Shown in pieces: positions 11,401 through 24,808 of a stretch of 64,000 nt of DNA. The DNA lies in NCBI RefSeq assembly GCF_000344685.1, contig NW_006920416.1, forward strand, positions 1,049,249 through 1,113,248. The letters run 5' to 3'. This DNA is from Gloeophyllum trabeum ATCC 11539 (taxonomy: Eukaryota > Basidiomycota > Agaricomycetes > Gloeophyllales > Gloeophyllaceae). Position numbers and translations under genes: made by a program. Under the pieces are notes generated by a model, which made no database searches, had not been told where the DNA came from, and was given only the letters and a program-made list of their open reading frames with translations. Numbering within the stretch: position 1 is the first letter of the stretch; each line of letters opens with the position of its first letter.

Positions 11401-14400
11401 CTCAGGGTATCGAGTACTGCGATTCTCGTCTCAACTGTGCGGATACAGTGTGTAGATTCATACTCAGGTTTCGGGTGAGCAGCATTGTATCGCTTGCAGA
11501 GGAGCTTCAGAGGGTTAGATGGTGTTCTCCCGGTAAAGAACAGTTCGACTTACTTCGAAAAATACTAATGGGGTCATAAAGCTGCGGAAAGCGTTCCACC
11601 AGACGTCCACGAATTCCGCGCGATCCACGCGGAGCTCTCGCGTCCGACGCTGATTGAGAGGCATCTCACCATTGTCATCTGCGACCGATACAGATACCCC
11701 CAGCAGACCATGTACAAGCACATCAACCAGCCGATCTAGGGTACCAGCTTTCACGACTACCCGTAGAGGCCGCTCGGATGACGGCTCAGTGACTACATGA
11801 TTGGGCCGCTGTGAGATGGCCGGGAGAGAACTACGGCGTGCTACGCTAGGCTTGCGATCCAACCCTTGCGATGCACCAGGTTTCACTCGAATGGAGGGTG
11901 CACGGCTAACCGGTTTCTCCGGAGAGCCAGGGTCAGCGGAACTAGGCGGGCGTGAACGTGCTCGAGATGACGACCTCGACGGCGCCCTTGAGTCGGGATT
12001 CCACGGTTGAACAACTAGCAGCAGTTCGCCATCGAAGACAGGAATGACAGTACCACCCAGGTCGCGTCCGCTCACATTGTTTAGTCCTTTGTTAGCAATG
12101 CGGTCGGAATCTCGGCGTCCCAGTCGATGATCCGAACGCATTAACATAGCAAACTGATTGTCCTCAATCACGAGACTAGTAGGACCACTATCGACTCGAT
12201 TTCGAAGTAACTGCGACCTGTCAATGAATGTGACTGTCGGGAGTGGTTCGACAAGCAAAAGCGGGACGAGGGGGTGTGACGTTGGCATTGCAGAAGGCGG
12301 TGTCTTTGTCCAGAAGTGCGGCTCAAACAAGCCTTTTCGCCGAGGTTCAGCAGCTAGTGACAACGACATGAACTGGTCTACACTGAATGCGAAAGGTCGT
12401 TCAGATCAAGCGGAGCTTCATCTAATTGTGTACGTACCGGCTGAATTTCGCAGCAGTGGATCCATCCAGAACGTATTCCTGCCACATTTCGACCAATTTC
12501 TTTGCGTCCACGTCTGACGTATCCGTCAACTCGGATCTTCTGAAACAAAGCGAGAACGTATTGCGAAGGTCCTCGAAGTCGCCCCTTACTCTCTGCAAGG
12601 GGGCGATCAGCCACTCGTCTTCCCTGTCGGGTATGGAAGCCTTGGAGAGGGACGCCTTGATCTTTTCCCTCGCATCACCACCCCAGGGAGTCGTCTTGGG
12701 TTCTTTGACGGTAGCGACGTTCCCATCGCTATCGGGGTAAACCCATGACTCCACAGCGGCTTGAGCCTGGGCATCTACCCTCTTCCACGCCTTCTCCAGG
12801 CGCGCTACTGGGCGCGAGCACAGCGCCGCCTTGATAGCCTGCCAGGAAGATTCATCTCCCGACATGCGGCACACTTCTGCGATCTTGGCCCACGTAGAAA
12901 TCACCTCTGATCGAGAATGAGTACGAGATGTCTGTCCCGCCCTGTCTTCCGATGATCGACCACCAGAGAGGGTAGGCGCGGGGGCAGGGTACACGCGCGA
13001 CGAGCGGTCAGCGCCGAGAATCTGATTAAGAATCAGCTTAGTGAGCCAGTGGAGATTATCGTCGCTCCCAAAGAAGGCGTGGAATGATGATGTATTTGCC
13101 TCGGACGCCGCCTTCTCTGGATTGAGGTCGTCGTTGTTGTGGACACATTGCGCGAACGTCAGGTTGACCGGTGCAAGCTCCAAAGCCCGCCTATGGTAGA
13201 CCGATAAACTGAGGGCGACCAAATGCGGGTCGAGCCTAAGCAGGTTTTCTCTCGTAAGCCCCTCGCGCTCAAGTGCAGCCCAAACAGGGCCGGTCGCAGA
13301 GGGGCCTGGCGTATTCTCCCGCTCGCTGTGAGAATTAGAGGGACCGGTCATCGAAGCTGGCTCGCGCAAATTCAGGGCATCCAGAAGGGAGACCATCTTA
13401 TCAGTCTGACCAAGTCTAGGAGAGAATACGCCTAAGCTGGGGGAGAACGTGCCCCATTGAGCATCCTCTGGACGAGGCGACGGCACATAAAGCCCTTGGA
13501 GAGACGAAGACGAGGGGAGAGATGTGACTTCCCCGACGAACGCCGCATCAGCTGGAAAATCCGGGATTGTATCTTTTCTATATTCCTCCCAATTCTCCCG
13601 ATTGACTGGTGTTCCATGATACCGCAGGTACTCGCCGGCAATCCAGGCCACCCTGGCACGGAGTGCGTCCTTCGTGTCGTCAGGAGCCCCGCTGACGAGA
13701 TAGCTGCAGCAGCGGATTAATTCGGTCTCTACTTTGCTTCGTCCAGCGAGGGCCGGGAGACATAGCAATACGGAGGAAGCGAAACTGTGCCAAGATGCGT
13801 TGTTCCGTGTCGTCGTGGTGTCCGCGTGGGTCTCTCCGCCCGGCGACTGGCTCATAGTGACCGTGCCAAAAACAGCTTCATGCACGAGGGCCTCCATTGT
13901 GCCACTCGTAACAACTTTGCCCTCGAACACGAGCTCGGGGTGAGTCCTTCGGCCCCAGAAAGCCCTTTTCTTCCTCGTATCCCTAACCTCCTCCTTTTCC
14001 TTGACAACTGGCGCCTCCAGCTCTTCCTGATCAAGAGCCTCTTCAAGCGCAGGCACAAGGGATGTCGGGAACAGCTCCTTCACCGCCGCAATCTTGTCAC
14101 TGGGTGGTTTGTAGAAGTACAGCTTAGTCCCCTTCAGCACGAGTTTGTAGGGCTTCCATCCCTTGCTGAGGTTGAGGCTACCGTTGTGGCAATCTGCCAA
14201 GGAAAAGTCGGCGTGGTAGTTCACAAAGCCCGAGTGATGGATGATCTGCGACATCCGTTTAGACCGGTCGCTGCTCTCCGCTTCCTGCTCAGGCTCGATG
14301 ATGGCGGGAGGAGCAAGGAGTGGGGAGGATGGGTCCTTCTGGTTGTGGCTGGAGGATGGCTGCGAAGCCAGGTTGACCTTGCTAGAGGCACCCGGGCCGA

Positions 14401-15383
14401 AGTGGAAGGGGAATGCGCCCCGCCCCTGGACAGAAGGACCATGTCGGTCCTTCTCTCTCTGATTGAGAGCGTCGATCTCTCGCTCAGATGACGCGGAGCC
14501 TTTCCTGCTCGGACTGGACGGCCCGAACGCGAGCTTGGGGGCGGTCAGCTTCGAGGGCATGCGCGGCGTGAAGGACTGCGAGCGGGAATGCACATGTCCA
14601 GGCCCGCCTGGGGAAAGGGAGGGCGAAGAGTTGCTCGGCACTGGTGACGACGCGAGCACGCTTTGGGGGGGCGACGACGAGAGGGGTGTGATGTTCGTAG
14701 TCGGAAAGGGATGCTGTGACTGGAGCGAGGGAGCGAGACTACTGCTGTTGCTTGCACTGCGGTTACGATACTGTTCTACTTTGGCGTGAAATGCAGGGTC
14801 CTCGGAAGCAGAGAATTTCCCGAGGTCATCAGCGGATCGGGACCAGGCTTTGCGAGAGATGTTGCGCAAGTCACCCAGTCCTGTGCTACCGCTGGGAGAA
14901 AGCGGGGAGCCGGGGTTAGAGAAGGACGGAGAGGCGTCGAAGCTTGTGTCCGTGCGTTGCAGTGATAAGTCAAGAACGGATCTGCAGGTGACGTTTAGCA
15001 TATAGTCAAGTCAATCCGTCCCCCTCCCTTCCCAGAGGCCGAGCATGATGAGCTTATGGAGTATACGATACTCACCTGGTAGCAGTGATATAGGGATCAG
15101 ACTTCAGACTCGGTAGAATAGGCCTGGGATCAGTGGGATGGGATATCTTGGGTTTGCGACCGGTAGAGCTCGTACTGGCCCTCGGCTCAGCTCCTGTAGG
15201 AGCCTGGCGGCCATGGGCCGGCGTGCGAGCGAACCATTTCGATGGCTTGGAGAAGAAAGTTGCAATACCAGGTGAAGTCGAACGAGGGAAGACGTGCAAG
15301 GAGGGTGAAGTTGTCGAGGTCGGCGTAGCGGGGTCCTGGGGGTTCAGAGAGCTCGAAGAGGGCTGTCCGCCTCTTCGCAGCAT
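8401..15383 (-). CDS. Giant GTPase regulator: PH, RasGEF-like, REM, PH, RhoGAP
   Basis: Exons that join in frame: 15076-15383, 12438-14981, 11554-12382, 11040-11504, 10325-10986, 9293-10272, then several short ones ending with 8401-8592, for roughly 2,100-2,200 aa. Approximate order: disordered Ser/Pro N terminus; PH domain near residues 350-490 (GWKPYKLVLKGTKLYFYKP); a CDC25/RasGEF-like block near 680-950 (STWAKIAEVCRMSGDE, then ARLEKAWKRV); a REM-like RasGEF N-motif near 1160-1280 (AGTLDRLVDVLVHG, FRSFMTPLVFFE); a second GEF-like helical block (IRAFTILHKWLVSKLVAP); a PH-like region (YLLQAINKQALKKWI); a RhoGAP domain with arginine finger in ESGIYRVAG and LVKHWLRDLPRPIL. The tail is acidic. 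It presumably links Ras-type activation with Rho-type inactivation in polarity or growth control (inference). Domain assignments are by eye; RhoGAP is the surest. Confidence 0.87.
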
Positions 15384-17097
15384 CGTCTCCTGCTCGCGAC
15401 GCGCCAGACAGAACGAGCGTGGAACGTTACACCTTTTCTACAAATATACAGCAATGGATATTGCTTTTGTCTTCGTCCACCGCGCACCGGACGCGCCTGC
15501 AAAGTTTTGCCTCTGACTCCAGTTCGTCCAGGAATCCCAGGACACCAAGACCAGAGAGCTGAGGAAAGCAAGAGCGTGCACGTCGACTGAGGAGAGTGAG
15601 ACGGACGAAACAGGTATAGCTCGCGTAGACTTAGCACGAAACGGAAATAAACGCGGTAATGTCCGAGCCTTTCTTGATGCTCTCTATTGATAGACGACTC
15701 CTCGAGGACGAGCACGACGACGAGCACGCTTAATAACTATCAGCCGGCAGGTATATCCACTGCGGTGGACGTCGCAGGAAGGAAAAGACGGGAAACCTCA
15801 AGTTCACAGTGGAATGCGGTCAGCTCTCATCGTACGCCACCATCGCGCTTCTCGGTTTGTCCTGAATCATGCCCACCATTCACCGGTACTAAACCGAAAG
15901 TCTATACCCGGTCTGACTCGGTTAGTGATATATCAGTAGGGCCCTGTCTCTACGATGTCGATACTGCATGTTTAGATCTCCTTGGGCTGCTGTGAGGCTC
16001 CTGCTGCAAGTTGAATCTCCGACCCACTCAGTGGGGATAGCGGGGCCAGACATCAATGAACTGCGGGATAGACAAGCGTCTGAAGGAACTGACTGCATCT
16101 GACATATGGTGAGATCCTTCACTTGAATCTCACATAGTACACCACGATGCCTCTGACGATCCCGGAGCAGCGCTCGTAATACAGTCCCTACGTACGTTCA
16201 AACTCTGCCCGTCTCGCTCATATCGCCTTTCAGAATGAATAGATTTTCTGGTTCTTGAAGAACGCTTCAGGCCTACTTAAACGTCCCTCGTGCCCATCCT
16301 ATTGTTCCCCTCCTTGGCGACGCTCACTCTGTGCTTATAAGCCAGCATCACATGCCGTCCCACACCCCGTCACAACCGCTGGTCCTTGCGTGGAAGCAAG
16401 TGTCATGCCCTTGTCATCTCACGCCACCGCCCCTTTTTGCATCTACAGCGGAACAATACTCTGATGATCGCACATCGGTCGCTCTATATGATCGCTTCTG
16501 ACAAAGGCTGAAGGTCTCGGCTGCTGCACTGCTTATATCCCTGTTTATGAAGTCGACATTCCCGCCTCTTGCCCTCGCCTTCATCATGATCTTGACCCTG
16601 CTTTGTTCTGCAGAGGCTTGAATGGCGCGCAACACTCACCAACTGCTCAACTGCCATTGCTCAGAGGTCCAGGAAAGCGGGAGCTTCGAATGGATGATCC
16701 CGGTTGCTACCTACTTTAATGGACTCATTTGCATTTAATCTGCGAATGATCGGCGCTGTCGAATCGTCGAGTAGGTCACAATCCATTGATCCCTCGATCA
16801 CCCCGAGGGCCAACATTCAGCGAAGACCTGCATCTATCACTACTCGGAGAAATTATGCGCTGTATCTCTAGATCCAAGACTCGATAGTTGTTTATACGTG
16901 TATCGTGGTCATGGCATGCCAACGCCTCGTACTGTAACTTTGTATGTATAAAGTGGACAATCTCCAGGTGCGTGTTGTCGATAAATCGCCTCAAATATCA
17001 TTGGCTAGCCGATAAGCGGAAGGTAATAATTGTGACCACAATACGTTAAGGTTAGGTGTTACTGCATATGCACGACCAAGGTCACCAATCCGTTTCC
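15384..17097. other. Intergenic, 1.7 kb
   Basis: It holds the promoter and 5' leader of the GTPase-regulator gene and the 3' flank of the fucosidase gene. No frame shows family resemblance or splice-linked exons, and I saw no tRNA or repeat. Confidence 0.5.
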
Positions 17098-20000
17098 CTA
17101 CGACTTATATTTCACCTGGAAAGCCCACGCTTCCGCTCCACCTGCAGGATCCAACGAGAGGCCACCCAAATCCACTGTTAGGTACCCCGTCTCCGGATCT
17201 ACCGACCACGAAAGTGAAGTCTCATTACCGTTTGGATCGCCGAGGTACACGATCTCGTCGCCTGGCAATATGGGGATCTGCGCGTGTACAGCGAGCTGCT
17301 GTGAGGGCTTGTCGAAGGATACGATGCAGAACGTGTCCGGCGTGGTCAGAAAGCGCAGTGTGCCATTGACTGAGTCTTGGGCGCCTTTGAACCAGTAGGT
17401 CTGGATTGCAGAGTCAGTATTTCAACGTCGGTAACCCACGAGTTGCGTTAGAATATGCGACGACACTCACCGTATCATAGACGCAAGCACCGGAGTTCGC
17501 CAGCCACTGTCCCGCAGCCAGGAGATTATCGGCCATCGGTGCAATTATCTCGCCTTCCGCTGTAGGGCCTACATCCAAAAGACTGACAGCTGATGAATAC
17601 TCGAAGCGTGCTCCACCAACGCATCCGCTTACTAGTTGCCGTTCTTTGAGACGACATCTACCAGTGTTTGAATTATTGTCGTCGCATTCTTGTACTGGCT
17701 GGCATTTGTGTTGGTGTTGAGGCCGTAGCTGAACGGATCCATGCCCTCATTGGTCTCCCATTTTTGTGTCTGGATGGCTCCCAGGGTCTGGTACTCGGGT
17801 GTGTAGAGCTCTGGCAGAGCACCACATCCTGCGGCGAAGCGTGTCATTTGAGTGGGAAGCGCGTCGCATCGGCTGAGACACATACGATCGTTCATGAGCA
17901 CCTGGATACCTTTCGCAAATGCGTTGTTATAGAACTGCGCTGCAAACTCCGGGGTCTTGTTCGGACCGCCGATATCGCACCACTGAGTGTTCATATGAGT
18001 GTACGAACAGGAACATGAAGTCTTGTACTCGCCATGATCTCGGTGCCGTATTTCTCAGCCAGGGTCAGCATCTGAGGCAATTGCAAATCTGTCAGATAGT
18101 CGGATATGTTCGTGTGTCCAGTATAAGGCTCCAACTCAGAAGGATAGAAGGCATTGTGAGCTAGTCCTCCCGGCCATTCGCCGAAGCCGTATGGAGCATA
18201 GTCAGGGTTGAACCTTGGCCAGACTGTCAGAAGACCTCGCAAAGCATACGTATCATTGCCACTTACCACTCCGGCATTGAAAAATAAGTTCCCTTGTGCA
18301 TCCACGGCTTCTCTTGACTGGCGACGTCAAAGAGTTCTGCGACTAAATCTCGTCGAGGCCCCAGGTTGATACTATTACGAGCCGAAGTGTTGCCAGTATC
18401 GAAGAGGGCAAAACCATCGTGATGCTTCTATCACCCGACAGTGGTTCTCATGAGGTACGCACGGTCTACCCACGAGACACTCACCGATACCAGTACGAAG
18501 TACTTGGCACCTGCATTATCAAAGAGGTCCAGCCATGCCGAAGCGTTGAATTTGCTGGCTGTAAAGTTGGCGATGAAGTCATCGTAGACCACGTCCTGGA
18601 GGGACACAATATTGTCAGCACAAATGCAGTCAAGTGATGGCCTTTACAAGACTCACAGGTCCGTAAGTATCCAGATGATGTACCCAGAAGGGGTTACTGG
18701 AGTTCGCGGGATTGTGCAAGTTCCAGCTAGAAGCAACCCTCAGCACAGGAAGATATGAGTTGACATATGCACGCACTTGTACCATTCAGCATATGTCGTC
18801 GGCGGGGCCTGAACTGAAATTAACAAAAATTCAGCTCTAGGAGTTACGTGTGACGTACCCATGCTGGAACGCTATATACTCCCCAGTGTACGCTATGGAA
18901 GGACAGAATTGATCGTGACATCGCAGATCGTGATCTAAATGCACTCACAATATACCGTACTTCGCTTGATTATACTTAGAATGAACAGTGAGCCTGCGAG
19001 AACTAGTCATCCAGACCAAAGACATACCCAAGTAGGTGTCTCGTGAGTACTCAGTAGTTCCGGGTCCGTTGTCCACTCTGTGGGCAGTGGCGTGAGCGGC
19101 CAACCGTCTGATGTCCCTACTAATGTCCCTTGTTCATCTTTCACAGAGACCGTCGCGTTCGACGTGCTGTTGGCGATAACCAGCACGTCCGCACTGACTT
19201 GGTCTGACGCAATTAGACGCCGAATCTTCCCGGGAACAACAGTTTCAACGCTGGCTCCCGTTATTTCAATCGTATATGGAGAATTGATGGAGGTATTGGT
19301 GGAAAATGCACTGATGGGTAATAGATTAGCCACTGTCACCTGGATCGCCTGCGCACGGGTGTTGTTAACGAGTTCCCAGCGTGTGGAAGACCGAGCTCGG
19401 CGAACGGATAGGATAGGCCCGGCGGAAGTGTCAGACAGTGTCGCAGAAGCCGTGACAGAGATGGCGAAGACGTGAAGGCGCAGTCCGGGCACATCATCTG
19501 GCGCAAGCACGATACTTTCAAGAGCACTTCGTGAAGGTATTGATGCCGACCACTGAAATATGGAAGTTGTATTCGTATTCTTCGTTGAGGTGCCGTTGAT
19601 GAAGGAGTACGGACTACAGCTCTCGTCAATGGAAGAATGTCGGTAGTGTAAAGAAATAAACTAACGTGTTGATAACCCCACTGTTTATGATTGGCCACCT
19701 TTGCCAGCTTTTCGCAGACACTGATGTCGAATGCTTAATCGGTCAAAACATAACATAACGGAGGCTGAGACGCACTCTGTATTACCTCCGTCGAATTGTC
19801 AACGAAAGTTAGGGTGAAGGTCTTCGGTGTGTCCGACTGACCTGCGACAATTCATCAGGATAATTGAACACTAGACATATCTTCTTACCTCCGTATCCAT
19901 CCAGAGCATATAACATGTGGATCTGATGCGATTGCAAAGGCTCCATCAATTTGACTGTCTGACCTTGAGTCACGACATTGTCATTTCCGCTGCCCCAAAA

Positions 20001-20322
20001 CTCTGGCAATTGATACTAGATGCAAGCTAGACCACAGCAGTACAAACAAATGAAAAGATATGATACGCACCGTGATCCCATCATACGCCCACTGTCCCGT
20101 AGGCAACAAAGTGGCATCGTAGCTCGAGCCAACTCCATCAAAGTCACCACCTACGCCATTGACCGAAGCTGCTTCGTTATTGAACAAATCGCTAATTGGT
20201 ACCACTGTGGAAGTGAACGGGACCAGACCAGTCGCCAATACGCATGGCAAGCTGAATATCACCATGAATCGCACTGCGCTCCGTCCTCGGTGGAGGAACC
20301 TCATGGCGACTAAGTGTCCCAT
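17098..20322 (-). CDS. Secreted alpha-L-fucosidase, GH29
   Basis: The encoded protein should remove alpha-linked L-fucose from extracellular glycans. A signal-peptide-like N terminus is visible (FMVIFSLPCVLATGL) after ATG 20322; an internal ATG at 20304 is an alternative start. An N-terminal beta-rich module (SDLFNNEAASVNGVGGDF, LPTGQWAYDG) precedes the catalytic part. GH29 signatures are NPDYAPYGFGEWPGG, EKYGTEIM joined to WCDIGGPNKTPEF (the Asp of WCD is the expected nucleophile), VLMNDR and KWETNEGMDPFSYGLN. The C terminus ends GGAEAWAFQVKYKS. About ten short introns interrupt the gene; the one joining EIM to WCD uses a GC donor. No adjacent carbohydrate-active gene is present. Confidence 0.9.
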
Positions 20323-20732
20323 GCAATGGCCACCCAGGGGGCCGATGCGCTTATATATCGTAGATGATGCATGTCAATTGGGAACGGCTTGACGGTCACT
20401 TGATATCCTTCAGAAGTGTCGTCTATATCAAGCGGAGGTGTAGAAGGGGTAAGGCGGGCGTGATATCATAAATATGGTGGACATGCGGCATAAGAAGTCT
20501 TCTTCATCATTCGCCCGGCCCGGCAGAATGCACAGGGTCATAGCAGCAAACGGCAATACTGTCTCTACAGAGCATTATCAACAAGCTTAATCCTGGAAGA
20601 TATTCATTAGGGCTGACATCTGTTGCGTAGAGTGAACATACCAGCGCTCACCTAGAAATCATTACATTGTGTCCCTTCCAGTGTGATGACCGTAATCTGA
20701 AGCACAACCCCGACACCATATATACGTACGCA
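20323..20732. other. Intergenic
   Basis: It lies upstream of the fucosidase start and downstream of the F-box gene. A TATATA-like stretch occurs near 20350 (complement of CTTATATATCG), suitably placed for the fucosidase promoter. No gene seen. Confidence 0.4.
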
Positions 20733-22954
20733 CTACTCATAAAATACAATAAAAATCTTCCCCTCGCTGACCGAAAGGATAATAGACCCGTGGCTCTGGT
20801 CTATATTGATGGTCTCGACGCTGTCCAAATTCAGCCCTTCCGGTATTTCCAGCGTCCGGACCTGTCCTTCCACCTCATCATTCCTACCCTTCCCTTTTCC
20901 CTGGCTAGTCTTTAGCCGAGTTCCCCCGTCGGAGATCGGGGGAAAAGAAACAAATCTCAACCTCTTTGTAGCGCGCGGTTCGCCTGCCGCCCCCTCCTCG
21001 TCCGGAACGTATTCGATCCAAGCAGCATGCCCAAAGTCCACGGCGACAAGCGGTCGTCGTCTGCCGCCGGGAAAGCCGTCCTCGTCTTCCTCCATCGCCT
21101 CCGGAACGCCCACCACCTCGAAGGGCTTGCTGACGTACCACATGCGCATCATGTCCTCTTCGCATGCATCCGAAAATCCTTCGCCTTGTAGTCTTCGCGA
21201 TTTGGGACATGCCCCGGATGAAGAGCAGCCAGCTTCGTCAATCGACTCTTTAGAGTGGTCATCCAGAGGCACTTTGAAGTAATGCTGAGTTAATATGTAG
21301 GAATCTTCGTGGGTCTCGGGGTCGTGCGATGCCAGAAGGACCACGGTACAGCTCAGTCTCGGTATGTCCGGAAGCGTCGGCCACCATTGCCGTACAAAGT
21401 GTGCACTTTCCGGATACCATGGAGGAAAGGGATATGGGTTGAGTAGATCAGTGGTGGCGTCACCGTTTTCTTGATGACTGTCGTCTGCATAAACATCGGC
21501 ATGAGTATCGAGCGCAGCGGCAAGGAATTAGCGTACCTACCGTGATTTCCGGTAGCGTAGCCGTTCATCACTGGAATCATTACAGGCGGAGCATCTCCCC
21601 CAGGTGCGTGAATCTGTATCTGGACCGTGGCCCCCGTCGTTTGGCCACTTGCAGGAGCAACATCGTCTGGTACTAGTTCTACTTCCGTTAATAATTCAGG
21701 ACTCCGGCGAGGGAAGATGAAGGGCTGGCTGATGGTGTATACCGGCAGCACGCGACCGCTAAGACAAGGAACAAAGGAGTTAGAGCGAGTCAATGGTTGA
21801 GAATGCTGTTGTAGCAGTGACACTGGATAAAAGTGCTGGAAAGCAGACTCGCTCTCTTCGGCATGGATGACTATACTCTCATTGTAGAATATGCACGACC
21901 AATTTGAAGAGAATGACTGAGAACGGTCGTCAGTGGCCCCGTGCCGACTTATAACCCCAAAGGGACTCACACATTCGATTCCAGTATCAATGAAGACATA
22001 CCGGGGTTCACCCCAGTCGAGCAGACTGTACAGGCCGATGGAATTAGAGGCCGGAACCCAGACAAAGGCCGCTAGCAGCCTAGAAGACGGATCCAAGAGG
22101 AAGACATTCATAACAATGCCAATGGTTCTGAACCTCGTTACTTCGGAGAATGTGGGAGTATTCGCCTCCGATTCCCCATCACCGATGGATGGAAACTGGA
22201 GTTTCATGAGCATGAATTCCATTACCCTTTCTTCGGCTCTGCAGGATACACGTGAGCTCAATTACCGGGAAGATAGGTCACCCGTACAGGTGTCAAGGAT
22301 GGATGCACTCACTGGCCTTCCACGACCTTCGCCATTGCAAAGAACACTGTCTTTTCCTCGAACTCCACCCTACACTTCCATAGCTCCCACCGTTGACTAG
22401 GATCCCATTCGGCGAGGACACAGTCCCGCTGGACATCCCAGCAGATGACCTTCCCACTTTTAGTCGCGCACAGAGTGTAGCTTGACGTGATAGGTGATAG
22501 CCAATCAACTTCTTCACCCGGTGGCGCGCTCACAACTTTATACCAGCATCTCGAGTGCGAGTCGTCCACGGACACCTTCGGGTCGTCATATGGGGTGCAC
22601 GGTGCGGGTCTCGGCGTCCTGGTTATCCACGCACGTTCCAGCCGATCCGCCTTAATCACCGCAGACACCAGCTGTTCTGTCGAAAGATCGCTTATCCGTT
22701 GGAAGCCCAGCAATGGGAGTGCACGGCACCGGCGCAGTAGTCCATGTGCCAGACTGCGGAAGACTGGACGCGTTGCCACAAAATCTTTTAATGACCTACA
22801 GCACTTTGCCACATGTCGGCGGTCAGATAGCCTCAAGCACTACAACGCGACTCGGACTTACGGACTGCAGAGCATGAATATCCCTTAGCTCGAGATGTTG
22901 AGCAACATTGAGCAGCAGATCGTATGGCAGCGACTGCAGACTAACGCCGTCCAT
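20733..22954 (-). CDS. F-box domain protein
   Basis: The N terminus carries an F-box: LQSLPYDLLLNVAQHLELRD, then IHALQS joined to CCRSLKDFVATRPVF. This should bind Skp1 and make the protein an SCF ubiquitin-ligase adaptor. Exon 1 is 22862-22954 (31 codons), followed by a 58-bp intron (22804-22861, GTAAGT donor) that splits the F-box. Further exons run to a stop at 20733, ending SEGKIFIVFYE. The long C-terminal part is probably the substrate-binding region; it shows strand-rich segments such as TSSYTLCATKSGKVICWDV that recall beta-propeller blades, but I cannot assign a repeat family. It shares a short upstream region with the PAC1 gene on the other strand. Confidence 0.85.
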
Positions 22955-23129
22955 AGTGGTGGCTTAGTTCAGACTCTAAGCAGACCTTGGTTAGAGCTAC
23001 ACATCCACGTGACCTCACAGTGGTTTCCACGTGACCGTCTAGTCGACCCTATTGTGGCTACGCTACGAGACTTGAAGCCTGCAACGCTGTTGTCTCTTCA
23101 GCAGCTCACTCGTCCCTTCACGACCGGCC
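22955..23129. promoter_or_regulatory. Short divergent promoter between F-box gene and PAC1
   Basis: Only 175 bp separate the two start codons, so the genes must share this region for initiation. It contains two CACGTG-like cores (near 23008 and 23028). No TATA box is evident. Confidence 0.5.
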
Positions 23130-24808
23130 ATGTCATTGCTATCGGACAGACATAAAGATGAACTGTGAGGCACTCTGCCGGCTTCTTTACGACATACGCG
23201 CTAAATGTTGTCTTGGTAGCAATAAATCGATCATGGAGTATCTTCATTCGCAGAACCACATGCAGGCGTTAGCAGCTTTCAAAGATGAGACTGGTTTAGA
23301 GTATTCGCCGGACCCAAAGTCAAAGTACGCGGGACTGCTTGAGAAGAAGTGGATGAGCGTCATCCGTTTACAGAAGAAGGTGCGTCTCGTTTCGACCTAT
23401 CATCATGAGCGAGCTCGACCTGATGTTCGGCGCGTTCAGATCATGGACCTGGAAAATCGAAATTCTGCACTGCAAGAAGAACTGAACTCTGCCCCCGCGC
23501 GACGCGTCACATCCCAAAGTGACTGGTTGCCCCGTGCGCCAGCTCGCTATACCCTGACTGGGCATCGTTCCCCTATCACCCGAGTTGCGTTCCATCCACG
23601 ATTTTCGCTTCTAGCATCGGCCAGTGAGGATGCGACCGTGAAGATATGGGACTGGGAGACGGGCACCTTTGAACGTACTTTGAAAGGGCACACTAGGGAA
23701 GTATGGGGAGTCGATTTCGACTCGAAGGGCAACCTGCTTGGTGCGTATCGTGGCTATTAGCAGCCCCAAGTTCTTACAGCTTCTGTTTGTAGCGTCGTGC
23801 TCGTCCGATCTCACCATCCGAGTATGGGATACCCAAGAATGGGATATCCCTGGCTACAGTGGAAAAACGCTGAGAGGCCACGAGCATACTGTGTCCACAA
23901 TCCGCTTTGTGCCCGGCGATGACTTCCTTGTTAGTGCCAGTCGAGACAAGACGATCCGCGTTTGGGAAGTAGCGACTGCGTGGGTTTACACGTTCATTCA
24001 TCAGTAGCTGCAATGCTGATCCCAAGTTCGCAGTTTCTGTGTTAGAACCATTGTGGGGCATGATAGCTGGGTTCGAATGGTCATACCTTCATCTGACGGA
24101 CAATTCTATGGGAGCTGCTCGAATGATAACGTACCACGTGCCGTTTTTTAACCCCGTACCGACGTCTCACGTCCGATTTGCAGACTGCGCGTATATGGGA
24201 TGCAAAGTCAGGAGCAATGAAGACGGAACTTAGAGGCCACGAGCATAATGTTGAGGTGGTCGCATTTGCTCCTATCGCTGCTTATGCAGACCTGGGCACG
24301 CTAGCAGGTCTTACTGTACGTTCTCTTTTTACGCGTTTCCCCGTGACATCTCAGCGTTCGCAGTCTGTTCCGAAAGGTCCCGGTGCGTACATCGCCACCG
24401 GTTCTCGAGACAAGACCATAAGATTATGGGATACCGCCAACGGGCGAGAATTGAAGGCCTTGGTCTGTCGTCCTCTCGTTGTTCACCTTGTCTTCATGTT
24501 TTACCTGATCCTTTTTCTAGGCGGGCCACAACGACTGGATACGAGGCTTAGAATTCCATCCCTCAGGCAAATTCTTATTATCCGCCTCCGACGACAAGAC
24601 AGTGCGTGTCTGGGAGCTCTCGACGGGGCGTTGTATGAAGACGATCGAGGCACACTCGCATTTCGTCACATGCATCGCATGGGGCCCGCGCGTGCAGCAG
24701 CAGTCGGACGGCGCTGCCGCGTCGGGTGCGACAGATGAGGATGCAAAGCGCGTCAATGTGGTCGCCACGGGCAGTGTGGACCAGACAGTACGCCTCTGGA
24801 TGCCGTAA
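23130..24808 (+). CDS. pac1: Nuclear distribution protein LIS1/PAC1
   Basis: Eight exons (23130-23164, 23220-23379, 23440-23740, 23793-23979, 24034-24130, 24184-24315, 24364-24462, 24521-24808) give 432 aa, the usual LIS1 length, all in frame. LIS1 regulates cytoplasmic dynein and nuclear migration together with NudE/NudC-type partners. The N-terminal LisH motif reads [12 protein letters not shown] joined to [21 protein letters not shown] coiled coil follows ([15 protein letters not shown]). Then come seven WD40 repeats, for example [67 protein letters not shown] and [11 protein letters not shown]. The start at 23130 was chosen over 23158 because only it supplies the complete LisH helix through a 55-bp intron. 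Confidence 0.96.

Noticed and set aside
13787..14491. 234-codon plus-strand frame
   Set aside because: It lies antisense to the well-supported PH-containing exon of the GTPase regulator and shows no domain.
20806..21282. Ser-rich 158-codon plus-strand frame
   Set aside because: It is antisense to the last exon of the F-box gene, with no splice support.
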